Below, piece by piece: positions 7,240 to 14,714 of a stretch of DNA of 30,368 bases; the first letter of the stretch is position 1, and each line of letters starts with the position of its first letter. The DNA is from Candidatus Nanohaloarchaea archaeon. Its GTDB lineage: Archaea > EX4484-52 > DAOVKX01. The notes under the pieces are model-generated. The model saw nothing but the letters and a program-made list of their open reading frames with translations, was not told the DNA's origin and made no database searches. The stretch lies in assembly GCA_030631505.1 (NCBI GenBank), contig DAOVKX010000002.1:1-30368 (forward strand), in the 5' to 3' direction. The position numbers were made by a program, and so were the translations under genes.

Positions 7240-8010
7240 ATGACAGGCAGTATAACAGATGTGGGTATAATAGAAATTCTAAATGAAATCGCATACGGCA
7301 GAGAAATTTCTGAAGGAGTAAATCCTCCATATTTACTTGCCCAATATGGAGGCGACTGCAGATTATTTGACAAAGTTTATGTTTTAGGTGGATTAACAGT
7401 TTATGCTGAGGCAGAACTTGGCACAAAATTAAACAGAGGAAATAAGTACAAATATCCTTATTCTGGAGAAGATGTAAACATAAAGCAGTTTCTTGTAACG
7501 CCGAAAAACCAAGAAACATATGAAAAAGAATTAAAAAAGAAATTAAACATAAAAGACAGTGATTCTGAAACAGAAAAATTTGTAAAAGCATTCAATCAAG
7601 AAAAAGTACACTATATAGATGGGCCTCTCGTTGATAACCAAAGTGATATTGGATTAAAAACTATCCGAGTAAAACGGGTTCTTGCAGAATATACTGGAGC
7701 GGATTTAGGAAATTTCATGAAAGATATTGTTTGGAACAAGTTTATTGAACATATCAAAGAAAAGCATAGCGTGGATATTGAAGAATTATGCAAAGGTATT
7801 ATTTCAGACCGCAGACAACATCCACCTACGGGACTGACATCTCCTTTACGTAACTATAGTGAAGGATCTAAAGTTCCTTTGGTTTTCAGAAAAGAGATTG
7901 ATAAAAAGGATGACTTAAGTAATATTAGTTCTGTCTGCAGAGCGGGACTGGCTTTAGAACATGCGCATAAGGGGGAAGTTGAAAGATTAATGGAAATGTA
8001 TTTGAGATAA
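7240..8010 (+). CDS. Hypothetical protein, 256 residues
   Basis: A soluble protein of 256 residues with no family I recognise. It has an N-terminal stretch ITDVGIIEILNEIAYGREI and a middle part rich in Lys and Glu. The C-terminal half has conserved-looking IKTIR-type and RRQHPPTGLTSPLRNY segments, then LALEHAHKGEVERLMEMYL at the end. The stop at 8008-8010 abuts the stop of the Ogg gene on the opposite strand with no gap. It is an AT-rich orphan between conserved archaeal genes, so it may be an accessory insertion. Function unknown. Confidence 0.65.
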   Translation: MTGSITDVGIIEILNEIAYGREISEGVNPPYLLAQYGGDCRLFDKVYVLGGLTVYAEAELGTKLNRGNKYKYPYSGEDVNIKQFLVTPKNQETYEKELKKKLNIKDSDSETEKFVKAFNQEKVHYIDGPLVDNQSDIGLKTIRVKRVLAEYTGADLGNFMKDIVWNKFIEHIKEKHSVDIEELCKGIISDRRQHPPTGLTSPLRNYSEGSKVPLVFRKEIDKKDDLSNISSVCRAGLALEHAHKGEVERLMEMYLR

Positions 8011-8637
8011 TCATTTCAATATTTTTCCTGTCTCAATATACCATAAATATAAATCAAGTTCTGCAGGAGTTAAGTTCGCTCTTTCTGCAATTTGTTTCAA
8101 TAAATTTTCAATTTCCAAGTATCTTTTTTTAGACAGTGTTTTTGGTTTTTCAATTAAACCATATTTAACCAACAAATCAATTATGTGAAAATCTATAATT
8201 GCCAGATTTTTGTGCCCTATGTTCCTCAGAAAATGGCTTGACTCTTTGTAGCCCAAGCCTTTTATGTTTTTGACTACCCAGTCTCTTAACTCATTTTCAT
8301 TTTTGAAAGAATTAATTAGGTCCTTCAGAGAATCTTTATATTTCCGAGATTCTACAATATATTTTGCTCTTGCGTTGGGAAACCTGTGACCTAAATAAGT
8401 TAATTTCCCTACTAATTCCGATTCAGAAAGAGTTAAAAATCCTTCACCTATTTCATTCTGGATTTTTATGCTTTTTTCTGCATTAAAATTTGCAGTCAAG
8501 ATACAAAAACAAAGCTCCTTAAAAATTTCACTGCTTGATTTTTTCCCAAGCTCTGTAAATTCTTTTATGCGATTGTCTATTGTTTTTCTTATTTGTGCTT
8601 TCTTTAATTTTTCGACTGTTTCCAACAAGTTTTTCAT
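8011..8637 (-). CDS. ogg: N-glycosylase/DNA lyase, Ogg2 type (8-oxoguanine repair)
   Basis: A 208-residue base-excision repair enzyme of the helix-hairpin-helix superfamily that removes 8-oxoguanine. Signatures are ELCFCILTANFNAEKS near residue 45, LGHRFPNARAKYIVESR, and the hairpin-helix-hairpin region WVVKNIKGLGYKESSHFLRN with the catalytic Lys in GYKESSHFLRNIG. The catalytic Asp is in LAIIDFHIIDLL and the C-terminus is LDLYLWYIETGKILK. I start it at the ATG at 8637; a TTG at 8688 would add 17 residues that Ogg2 proteins of about 205-210 residues do not have. Confidence 0.9.
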   Translation of the reverse strand: MKNLLETVEKLKKAQIRKTIDNRIKEFTELGKKSSSEIFKELCFCILTANFNAEKSIKIQNEIGEGFLTLSESELVGKLTYLGHRFPNARAKYIVESRKYKDSLKDLINSFKNENELRDWVVKNIKGLGYKESSHFLRNIGHKNLAIIDFHIIDLLVKYGLIEKPKTLSKKRYLEIENLLKQIAERANLTPAELDLYLWYIETGKILK

Positions 8638-8729
8638 TAGTTTTAATAAGAGTGTGTAATTTAAAGTAATTTCCTGAAACCTGTGCAATACTTATTTATT
8701 TTTATTGCCATATAATATTATTGGTTTAT

Positions 8730-9164
8730 ATGAATCATATGCGCCAGCCAATACCGGAGCAACATTACGAACTGCTTGCAGCAGAGGCACTAAGAGGTAA
8801 AAAAATTAATTTCTTTGCCTTTCAAACCCTGATTTTCTATCTTAAAAATAAGAGAATACTTCCAATTGAGGATTATATTTTTAAAGTAGACTATGACCCT
8901 ACATTAAAGGAAGGTGTTATTATAAGCGACCGCCTTGTAGAAACATTAGAAGATTATGATGGTTCTGGATTGTTAATGATTGATTATGGGCGAGGTAAAT
9001 GCGATATAGGAATCACAGAGAAAGGAAGTACTTTTGTTAAAGAAAATAAGTTATTGCAGATTGAAAACTGGGATGAAATAAGTGAAACAATAAGAAATAT
9101 AGCCAAAAAAGACTTTATTTCTGATGCCTACCAAGAATATATAAAAAATACATATAACGCCTGA
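8730..9164 (+). CDS. Hypothetical protein, possible winged-helix fold
   Basis: About 144 residues from the ATG at 8730; a TTG at 8721 and an ATG at 8739 are alternatives. The order of elements (LLAAEALRGKKINFFAFQTLIFYLKN, then GLLMIDYGRGKCDIGITEKGSTFVKE) has the look of a winged helix, with a helix-turn-helix followed by a beta wing containing ITEKG. It also loosely recalls Panacea/SocA-like domains, but I cannot confirm this. An AT-rich tract near 8696-8705 could be its TATA box. It stops 10 bp before the stop of rubrerythrin on the other strand. Function unknown. Confidence 0.62.
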   Translation: MNHMRQPIPEQHYELLAAEALRGKKINFFAFQTLIFYLKNKRILPIEDYIFKVDYDPTLKEGVIISDRLVETLEDYDGSGLLMIDYGRGKCDIGITEKGSTFVKENKLLQIENWDEISETIRNIAKKDFISDAYQEYIKNTYNA

Positions 9165-9174
9165 AAACCCATAT

Positions 9175-9759
9175 TTAGTATTCTTCGCATTTTAATTCAA
9201 AGTAACTTTTTGGATGCGCGCATGACGGGCATTCTTTTGGAGGTTCTTCTCCTTCATGCACATAACCGCATTTTCTGCAGAGCCATTGAACTTTCTTCTC
9301 TTTTTTAAATACTGTATTTCCCTCAACTTCTTTAAGCAGTTTTTTAAATCTGTCCTCATGGTGTTTTTCTGCTATAGCAATTGCTTTTAATCTTTTGGCA
9401 ATTTCAGGTAAACCTTCATTTTCGGCAACTTCTGCAAACTCAGGATACATTTTCATGTGTTCGTAATTTTCTCCAGAGATTGCAGCTTTTAAATTTTCTG
9501 CTGTGCTGCCTAAAATTGTCGGGGCTGAGGCTTCGACTTTTATTTCGTCCAGAGTTTCATTGCTTTTCTTTTTCAGTTCGTTGATCAACCTGAACAGCCA
9601 TTTTGCATGTTCCCTTTCATTATCTGCTGTTAATAGAAATATTTCCGTAATTTGTTCAAATCCTTCTTTTTTTGCGGTTTTTGCATAAAATGTATAACGG
9701 TTCCGTGCCTGGCTTTCGCCGATAAACGCTTTTGTTAAATTTTCAATTGTGTTTTTCAT
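9175..9759 (-). CDS. rbr: Rubrerythrin (peroxide-reducing diiron protein)
   Basis: A 194-residue protein with an N-terminal four-helix ferritin-like diiron domain and a C-terminal rubredoxin-like domain. Iron ligands are visible in GESQARNRY (residue about 15), DNEREHAKW (about 50), ISGENYEHMKMY (about 95) and EKHHEDRF (about 130). The rubredoxin part has CRKCGYVHEG and CPSCAH around residues 160-182, supplying the four Cys for one Fe. It reduces hydrogen peroxide in anaerobes, taking electrons through the rubredoxin iron. The gene points to an anaerobic or microaerobic lifestyle. Single gene; DUF2061 lies 14 bp upstream on the same strand. Confidence 0.95.
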   Translation of the reverse strand: MKNTIENLTKAFIGESQARNRYTFYAKTAKKEGFEQITEIFLLTADNEREHAKWLFRLINELKKKSNETLDEIKVEASAPTILGSTAENLKAAISGENYEHMKMYPEFAEVAENEGLPEIAKRLKAIAIAEKHHEDRFKKLLKEVEGNTVFKKEKKVQWLCRKCGYVHEGEEPPKECPSCAHPKSYFELKCEEY

Positions 9760-9773
9760 ATTTTAACACCTTT

Positions 9774-9986
9774 TTATTTTTTAGAATGTCCGGAGCCCCA
9801 GGAAATTTTATTCCACAAACGCTCATGAATGTAGTAAATTATGGACTTTGAAGTCATATCAATAAGGCCTATTGTGCCTGTTAAAAGCAGATTATTTGTA
9901 AAAATAAAAACGAGAGCCATCATAGTTATTGTTGCAATAAATCTGAATGTAATCATTTTAAGCAGGGTTCTTCGCCGTCGTTCCAT
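9774..9986 (-). CDS. DUF2061 small membrane protein
   Basis: A 70-residue protein with the DUF2061 pattern: a basic N-terminus (MERRRRTLLKMITFRFIAT), a membrane segment TMMALVFIFTNNLLLTGTIG, then an amphipathic helix ending HERLWNKISWG, the family hallmark. Two membrane-associated helices are predicted. Proteins of this family are widespread but have no known function. It lies 14 bp upstream of rubrerythrin and may be co-transcribed with it. Confidence 0.85.
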   Translation of the reverse strand: MERRRRTLLKMITFRFIATITMMALVFIFTNNLLLTGTIGLIDMTSKSIIYYIHERLWNKISWGSGHSKK

Positions 9987-10040
9987 AGAAAATCCTATTA
10001 ATTATAAGATACGGGGGTTAATAAATATTCCTATAAGGCA

Positions 10041-10604
10041 TTATTTTATCGTTTTTTCCAAAAGATATACATATAATTTTTCAAAAGAACATTTCTCCTC
10101 AGCCAGTTTCTCAAAATTAAAATTATTTTGTTTTATTGATTTTTCAACTTCTTTTTTTCCTGTTAATGAAGAAAACAAAATTATTACTTTCCCTTTTGGC
10201 TTTAGAAAATTTCCTGCTTCTGAAAGGAAACGTTCCAATATTTCATATCCTTTTTTACCGCCAGTTGTCTGTAATTTGGAGTCCTTTGGTTCTCTCTTGT
10301 CTTCCGGAAGATATGGAGGGTTAAACACAATTAAATCAAATGTTTGATTGTGTTTTTTGAAATAATTGAATACGTCTGATTTAATGAACTTTATGTTTTT
10401 TATTCCTCTGGCTTGTTTTTCTGCATATTCCAAGGCAGTTTCATTTATGTCTGCGCCATACACAAAATCCGCAGTTTTTGACGCTTCTATCGCCAGTATG
10501 CCTGAACCAGTACCTATATCAAGAACAACTCCTTTTGCGTATTTTTTAACAGATTCAAGAATCTGATAAGAATCTTCGCGCGGTTCATAAATGCTGTTTT
10601 CCAT
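10041..10604 (-). CDS. HemK/Mtq2-like class I methyltransferase (probable release-factor glutamine methyltransferase)
   Basis: A 187-residue SAM-dependent methyltransferase. It opens with IYEPREDSYQILES (the PxEDS element of archaeal HemK/Mtq2). SAM motif I is VLDIGTGSGILAIEAS, motif II is the acidic GADIN, and the catalytic NPPY lies in LIVFNPPYLPEDKR, followed by GGKKGYEILERFL. The NPPY motif and length match archaeal and eukaryotic Mtq2, which methylates the Gln of the GGQ motif in the class I release factor. The substrate is therefore inferred from family membership. Single gene. Confidence 0.88.
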   Translation of the reverse strand: MENSIYEPREDSYQILESVKKYAKGVVLDIGTGSGILAIEASKTADFVYGADINETALEYAEKQARGIKNIKFIKSDVFNYFKKHNQTFDLIVFNPPYLPEDKREPKDSKLQTTGGKKGYEILERFLSEAGNFLKPKGKVIILFSSLTGKKEVEKSIKQNNFNFEKLAEEKCSFEKLYVYLLEKTIK

Positions 10605-10697
10605 AGAGTATCTTTGATTTGAAAATTAAAAAATGTGCGGGTTTTTTAGAAGTTATTAACTTGCCCTTAAAGGATTATTTATCTTTTTGTTAGGTTT

Positions 10698-10985
10698 TTA
10701 AGAAGAAACGTGCTCAAACAACTCACATATATCATTTGTAGGCACTTTTTCGGTTTCGCCATTTATATATTTTATTTCAAAATACGCTCTTCTTATGAGA
10801 GGATTGATGTATTTTATATTTTCAATTTCTTTAATTGGGATGCTATGTGCAGGGTTTTTTATATGTAACTTTTCAACACCCTGACTGTCCATATAACGCT
10901 CAAGAATGCCTTTTTCCAGCGATTCCTGCGTTTCCCCTGTATTTATGTCTCTGAACTCATAGTCCGGGTCCAATAGCCGAGTCAT
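10698..10985 (-). CDS. Hypothetical protein, 95 residues
   Basis: A small soluble protein (95 residues). The N-terminus MTRLLDPDYEFRDINTGETQ is followed by a helix (SLEKGILERYMDSQGVEK). The C-terminal half looks beta-rich with a basic patch (YINPLIRRAYFEIKYING). No motif known to me. The length of the open frame, its clean fit between two conserved genes and an AT-rich upstream tract (near 11010) support a real gene. Function unknown. Confidence 0.6.
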   Translation of the reverse strand: MTRLLDPDYEFRDINTGETQESLEKGILERYMDSQGVEKLHIKNPAHSIPIKEIENIKYINPLIRRAYFEIKYINGETEKVPTNDICELFEHVSS

Positions 10986-11092
10986 TGTTTCACACTGATT
11001 TATTTTGAATTAGATTATTTAAATATACCAATATGGCTGACTGATAAGAATATTTAATTCATTTTTAAAGAATTACTTAACTAATTACTAAT

Positions 11093-11905
11093 ATGAACCT
11101 GAAAGAAGTTCTGAAAGATAAATTGACAAAAGAGGAGCTAAAACACGTTAAAAGAAGTTTTGAGATTATCGGAGATATAGCAATAATTGAAATTCCTGAA
11201 GAACTTGAGGATAAAAAACATGTTATTGCTGAAGCACTGACAGAAATAAACAAACACATTAAGGTAGTTATAAGAAAAACAGGCGAGCTTTCAGGAGAGT
11301 ACAGAACAGGTAAATATGAATTGCTGACAGGGAACAGGACAGAAACCATTTACACTGAAAGCGGATGCAGGTTTAAACTGGACCCGACAAAAGTTTATTT
11401 CTCTGAAAAACTTGGAACTGAAAGGCAGAAGATTGCAGAACAGGTAAAAGACAATGAGAGTATTCTGTGCATGTTTGCAGGAATTGGCCCGTTTCCGATA
11501 ATTATCGCCAGAAAGAAAGATGTTAAAATCCATGCAGTTGAGATCAATCCAACTGCTGTAAAATATTTTAAAGAAAACGTTAAGCTGAACAAGGTTGCGG
11601 ACAAAATTGAAATCTTCAAAGGCGATGTGGATTTTGTTGTTCCAAAAATAAACAAAAAGTTTGACAGAATCCTGATGCCTGCGCCGAAAAACGCAGAAGA
11701 TTTTCTGGATTTGGCTTTAGATTGTGTGAAGAAAAACGGAACAATCAATTATTACACTTTCGCCGGCGAGGAAAATTTCAAAACGTTAAGAAAAGACATA
11801 CGTGAAAAATGCAAAAAGAAAGTAAAAATTACAGACATAAGGAAATGCGGCTCTTTCGCTCCTGGCGTTTTCAGGGTTGCTGTTGATTTCAGGGTTTTGG
11901 ATTGA
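11093..11905 (+). CDS. trm5: tRNA (guanine37-N1)-methyltransferase Trm5
   Basis: A 270-residue class I methyltransferase that makes m1G37 in tRNAs to prevent frameshifting. The signature block is FKLDPTKVYFSEKLGTERQKI (split by the usual FxxDxxKxYFS pattern) around residue 92, then SAM motif I MFAGIGPFPIIIA near residue 127, HAVEINPTAVKYF, and the PAPK tetrad (MPAPKNAEDFLD) in place of the more usual NLP. It lacks a long N-terminal D1 extension and looks like the archaeal Trm5b type. Its substrates would include the tRNA-Pro(GGG) at 14093, which has G at 37. A TATA-like ATTTTTAAAG lies about 26 nt upstream, so the gene is probably leaderless. Confidence 0.92.
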   Translation: MNLKEVLKDKLTKEELKHVKRSFEIIGDIAIIEIPEELEDKKHVIAEALTEINKHIKVVIRKTGELSGEYRTGKYELLTGNRTETIYTESGCRFKLDPTKVYFSEKLGTERQKIAEQVKDNESILCMFAGIGPFPIIIARKKDVKIHAVEINPTAVKYFKENVKLNKVADKIEIFKGDVDFVVPKINKKFDRILMPAPKNAEDFLDLALDCVKKNGTINYYTFAGEENFKTLRKDIREKCKKKVKITDIRKCGSFAPGVFRVAVDFRVLD

Positions 11906-11936
11906 TTGCCAAAATTAAGCCATCACTAAACCAAAC

Positions 11937-12941
11937 TTATCCCTTTCCGGAATATTCAAGAATTTCTGATAACTTTTCTGAAGCTGCTCCTGAATCCAAT
12001 ACTTCTTTAGCTTTCTCAATGCCTCCCTCCAACGAATTGGCGCCGTTGCCTAAATATATGCCTGCTCCGGCGTTCAATACTACAATGTCTCTTTTTGCTC
12101 CTTTTTGCCCATCCAAAATATCTTTCAAATATTCTGCATTTTCTTCCGGGGAACTGCCTGAAATATCTTTTAGTTTATATCTTCTGAATCCAAACTCTTC
12201 AGGTTCGATTTGATAATGTTTTATCATATCATCATTCAATTCATAAACTGTTGTTTTATCAATATTTGATATTTCATCCAAACCTGAACCATAAACTACC
12301 AAAGCATGTTTTACGCCTGTTTCTTTGAGGACATAACAAAACTTTTCGCAGAGTTGTTCTTCATAAACGCCGATTAATTGCGCCTGCGCATTTGCCGGGT
12401 TGCAAAGCGGACCTAACAGATTAAATATAGTCTTTTTGCCGATTCTTTTTCTTATAGGCGCCACTCGTTTCATGGCAGGGTGAAATTTCGGAGCAAAAAG
12501 AAAACCAAAATTAGTCTGTTCTATCATTTTTTCACAATCTCCAGGTTTCATATTAATGTTGTAACCTAATGCTTCCAGAACATTTGCGCTTCCGCTTTTT
12601 GAGGATACTGAATAATTTCCATGTTTTGCAACAGGTATACCTGCAGAAGCGGTTATTATTGCCGCTCCGGTACTGACATTAATTGTCCCTTTGCAATCGC
12701 CGCCTGTTCCGCATGTATCGACTAAGATATCCACATTCGGCTTTATGAATATTGCTTTTTCCCTCATTCCATTTACAAAACCAACTAACTCCTCTGTAGT
12801 CGGTTCTTTCTCATTCATTGCAGTTAAGAAATCATAAATCTCGTTATTAGTAGCATCTTCAAGAAGATTTAGCATAGCAGTATAAGCTTCGTCCCTGGAC
12901 AGGTCCTGTTTACTTTTTACTTTCCCGATGAATTCTTTCAT
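11937..12941 (-). CDS. trpD: Anthranilate phosphoribosyltransferase (TrpD) or TrpD-like
   Basis: A 334-residue protein of the nucleoside phosphorylase/TrpD fold, which in tryptophan synthesis joins anthranilate to PRPP. Motifs are VDTCGTGGDCKGTINVSTGAA near residue 70 (PRPP binding; Gly-Thr-Gly-Gly-Asp), KHGNYSVSSKSGSANVLEALG near residue 105, FAPKFHPAMK, TIFNLLGPLCNPA, and the Mg-binding GLDEIS pair near residue 218. Family length is normal. GSAN has Asn where most TrpD proteins have Asp (GSAD). No other trp gene is present in the window. It may therefore be a scattered trp gene or a TrpD homologue with a different substrate. Confidence 0.88.
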   Translation of the reverse strand: MKEFIGKVKSKQDLSRDEAYTAMLNLLEDATNNEIYDFLTAMNEKEPTTEELVGFVNGMREKAIFIKPNVDILVDTCGTGGDCKGTINVSTGAAIITASAGIPVAKHGNYSVSSKSGSANVLEALGYNINMKPGDCEKMIEQTNFGFLFAPKFHPAMKRVAPIRKRIGKKTIFNLLGPLCNPANAQAQLIGVYEEQLCEKFCYVLKETGVKHALVVYGSGLDEISNIDKTTVYELNDDMIKHYQIEPEEFGFRRYKLKDISGSSPEENAEYLKDILDGQKGAKRDIVVLNAGAGIYLGNGANSLEGGIEKAKEVLDSGAASEKLSEILEYSGKG

Positions 12942-13008
12942 ATTAGAATATAAATTAGATAATTATTAAAATTTTTTTGTTTGAATGTATAAGTTAAAGA
13001 ACAACTTA

Positions 13009-14052
13009 TTATTTCTTTTTAGCTGGTTTCTTTTTTACAGTTTTCTTCGCCGATTTTTTGACTTGTTTCAATTTCTCAGGTTTCTTTGCTTTCAATGTTT
13101 TTGCTGTTGGTTTTTTAGCGGTCTTTTTTTCAAGTTTTGCCACAACTTCTTTTTGGGCTGTTACTTTTTTGGATATTTTCTTTATTTTTTCTTTTGATTT
13201 TACTATGCCTTCTGCTGATTTCCTGATTTTTGTCTGCTTCTTTTTGATTGTCTTTACTCTTTTTTTCTGTTTCATAAAACCGGTTTCGATGTTTTTTACT
13301 CTCGTATTTAGTTTTCCTAGTTCACGATTTAATTTTTTGAGATTTTTTATCTCTTCATCTTTTTTATCAATATTCTTCTTTAAAGTTCTTAATTTTCTGT
13401 TAAGTTTTTTCATTGTTTTTATTTCCTTTTCCTTTTTATCCAAATTTCTTTGAAATGTTTTTAATTTTCTGCTTTGTTTTTTTAATCCCTTGTTTGATTT
13501 AAGAACTGTTATTTCTTTTTTCTGTTTTCTTAAGTTCTTTTTGGCTGTTTTTAATCTTCCATCTATGCTTTTTATCTGCCGGTTTGATTTCTTTATAGCT
13601 TTTACCTGTTTTGATGTGGTGAATATGCTCTGGTCTAATTTTTCAATTTTTGATTTGAATTTTTCCTGTTTTAAATGAAGGTCGTTGAAATTGTCAACTA
13701 TGCGTTTCTGCTGCTGGCCCAGAACACTGATGTTGGCGGAAACTTTTGTAAACCGCCTGTCTTCGGCCTGGATAGTTACCAGTCTTTCCATCTGGCTTAC
13801 TATTACTGCCTGCTGTTTTTCCAGCCGGTGTATTTCTTTTTTGAAAACCGCAAACCCTTCCTTTTCTGTTTTTCTGGTTTCGTCTTTCATGGATTTGAGA
13901 TGGCCATACAGGTATTTCTGGTTTTTGTTTATTGTAATCAGGTACTTGTTTATGCGTCTCATATCCCTGTTTAAAGCTAACAAAAACTCCCTGTCTGAGG
14001 TGTCTTCGTAACCTCCGATTATCATCCTCGGCACAATTGTGAAAAGTCCCAT
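13009..14052 (-). CDS. Long coiled-coil protein with histone-like Lys/Ala tail
   Basis: A protein of 347 residues. Residues 1-20 form a short hydrophobic start (MGLFTIVPRMIIGGYED). From about 25 to 270 it is nearly continuous coiled coil, with internal repeats of an L-K-K-x-x-x-E-I-K-x-L-K type unit (compare KKEKEIKTMKKLNRKLRTLK and KKDEEIKNLKKLNRELGKL). The last 50 residues are a basic Lys/Ala/Pro tail (KKTAKKPTAKTLKAKKPEK then KKTVKKKPAKKK), similar in composition to histone H1 or bacterial nucleoid protein tails. It is transcribed away from the adjacent tRNA-Pro gene. A role in nucleoid organisation or as a structural scaffold is possible, but the sequence alone does not decide. Confidence 0.78.
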   Translation of the reverse strand: MGLFTIVPRMIIGGYEDTSDREFLLALNRDMRRINKYLITINKNQKYLYGHLKSMKDETRKTEKEGFAVFKKEIHRLEKQQAVIVSQMERLVTIQAEDRRFTKVSANISVLGQQQKRIVDNFNDLHLKQEKFKSKIEKLDQSIFTTSKQVKAIKKSNRQIKSIDGRLKTAKKNLRKQKKEITVLKSNKGLKKQSRKLKTFQRNLDKKEKEIKTMKKLNRKLRTLKKNIDKKDEEIKNLKKLNRELGKLNTRVKNIETGFMKQKKRVKTIKKKQTKIRKSAEGIVKSKEKIKKISKKVTAQKEVVAKLEKKTAKKPTAKTLKAKKPEKLKQVKKSAKKTVKKKPAKKK

Positions 14053-14151
14053 ACGGTTATTTAAAAAAGTTAAGTTTAAAAAAGTATGTTATGGGACCGT
14101 AGGGTAGTTTGGCCATCCCTCCAGGCTGGGGGTCTGGCAACTCGAGTTCAA

Positions 14152-14256
14152 GGAACTTCAGAAAGTTCCATCATCACTGTGTTTCACGAATTTCATTCGT
14201 TCAAGCACAATCAGAAAGTTCCATCCACTAAAAAATCCTTTTTGTAGTTCGAACAA
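14152..14256 (+). other. tRNA-Pro intron, 105 nt, between T-loop positions 58 and 59
   Basis: The junctions form a relaxed bulge-helix-bulge, the substrate of archaeal splicing endonuclease. The central 4-bp helix is GTTC (14146-14149) with GAAC (14251-14254). The 5' bulge is AAG (14150-14152), cut after AA. The outer intron helix is GAACT (14153-14157) with AGTTC (14246-14250). The 3' bulge starts AAA (14255-14257), cut after AA. Splicing gives a standard 7-nt T loop. Inside, a 15-nt sequence is repeated (14158-14172 and 14211-14225) and GGAACTT (14152-14158) can also pair with AAGTTCC (14163-14169), in competition with the splicing fold. Confidence 0.8.
14158..14225 (+). repeat. Direct 15-nt repeat inside the tRNA intron
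   Basis: TCAGAAAGTTCCATC occurs at 14158-14172 and again at 14211-14225. The spacer contains a small hairpin ACGAA-TTTCA-TTCGT (14187-14201). Each repeat copy contains AGTTCC, which can pair with GGAACT at the 5' end of the intron. Confidence 0.8.
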
Positions 14257-14315
14257 ATCTCGACGGTCCCACTATTAGATTGTATCTACTACACCAGGTT
14301 TTAAAATTTTGAGTT

Positions 14316-14651
14316 ATGAGTGATAAAGTCAAACATTTAAAATTATACTGTCTTAATAAAGTCATGACAGAACAATACTTACCAAAAAACTATAGTCGGA
14401 GAGTAATAGAGTTTATGGGTTGTGGACTAACCATAAACCAGCATCTTGAAGCAGGGGATTCTGCAGAGGAGATTATTGCTCTTCTGAAGAACGGAAACTG
14501 GAACAAAAAAGATCTTAAAGTTCATGAACCTGAAAATCCAGAATATCATGGAAAGCCGTTATTTCCTATTTTAGAAAAATATATTCAGGATTGTGTAAAA
14601 TTAAGAGATTCTGGTGACAAACGATTTTACGAAATAACCGGTAGATGCTGA
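14316..14651 (+). CDS. Hypothetical protein, 111 residues
   Basis: A small soluble basic protein starting at an ATG 45 bp after the tRNA. It contains four Cys (YCLNK, MGCGL, DCVKL and the C-terminal GRC) without a regular CxxC spacing. No family recognised. Base composition is AT-rich and similar to the other ORFs in this island. It and the next gene lie between the tRNA-Pro gene and a degenerate copy of that gene's 3' end at 15256-15285, which suggests they entered together. Function unknown. Confidence 0.6.
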   Translation: MSDKVKHLKLYCLNKVMTEQYLPKNYSRRVIEFMGCGLTINQHLEAGDSAEEIIALLKNGNWNKKDLKVHEPENPEYHGKPLFPILEKYIQDCVKLRDSGDKRFYEITGRC

Positions 14652-14682
14652 TTCTAGTAGATAACTCTAAAGGTCAACTAAT

Positions 14683-14690
14683 TTTAAATA
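14683..14690 (+). promoter_or_regulatory. TATA box for the gene at 14715
   Basis: TTTTAAAT is about 28 nt upstream of the ATG at 14715, suited to leaderless transcription; no Shine-Dalgarno is present before that ATG. Confidence 0.4.
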
Positions 14691-14714
14691 ATAAGAATAT
14701 TGTACGAATAATTA

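Larger units (their letters stand above)
14093..14271 (+). tRNA. tRNA-Pro (anticodon GGG) with an intron in the T-loop
   Basis: Exons are 14093-14151 and 14257-14271 (74 nt mature). The acceptor stem is GGGACCG with CGGTCCC and discriminator A. The D arm is at 102-118 of the 14,000 block. The anticodon stem CCAGG/TCTGG encloses the loop CTGGGGG, giving anticodon GGG at 14128-14130 and G37. The T stem TCGAG/CTCGA closes a T loop reading TTCAA|AT after removal of the intron. CCA is not encoded. A TATA-like TTTAAAAAAG lies near 14075. Fold and splice sites were worked out by hand. Confidence 0.88.

Noticed and set aside
13058..13453. A 131-residue plus-strand Phe-rich ORF resembling a membrane protein.
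   Set aside because: It is the antisense of a Lys-rich coiled-coil gene: Lys codons AAA/AAG read as Phe/Leu on the other strand.
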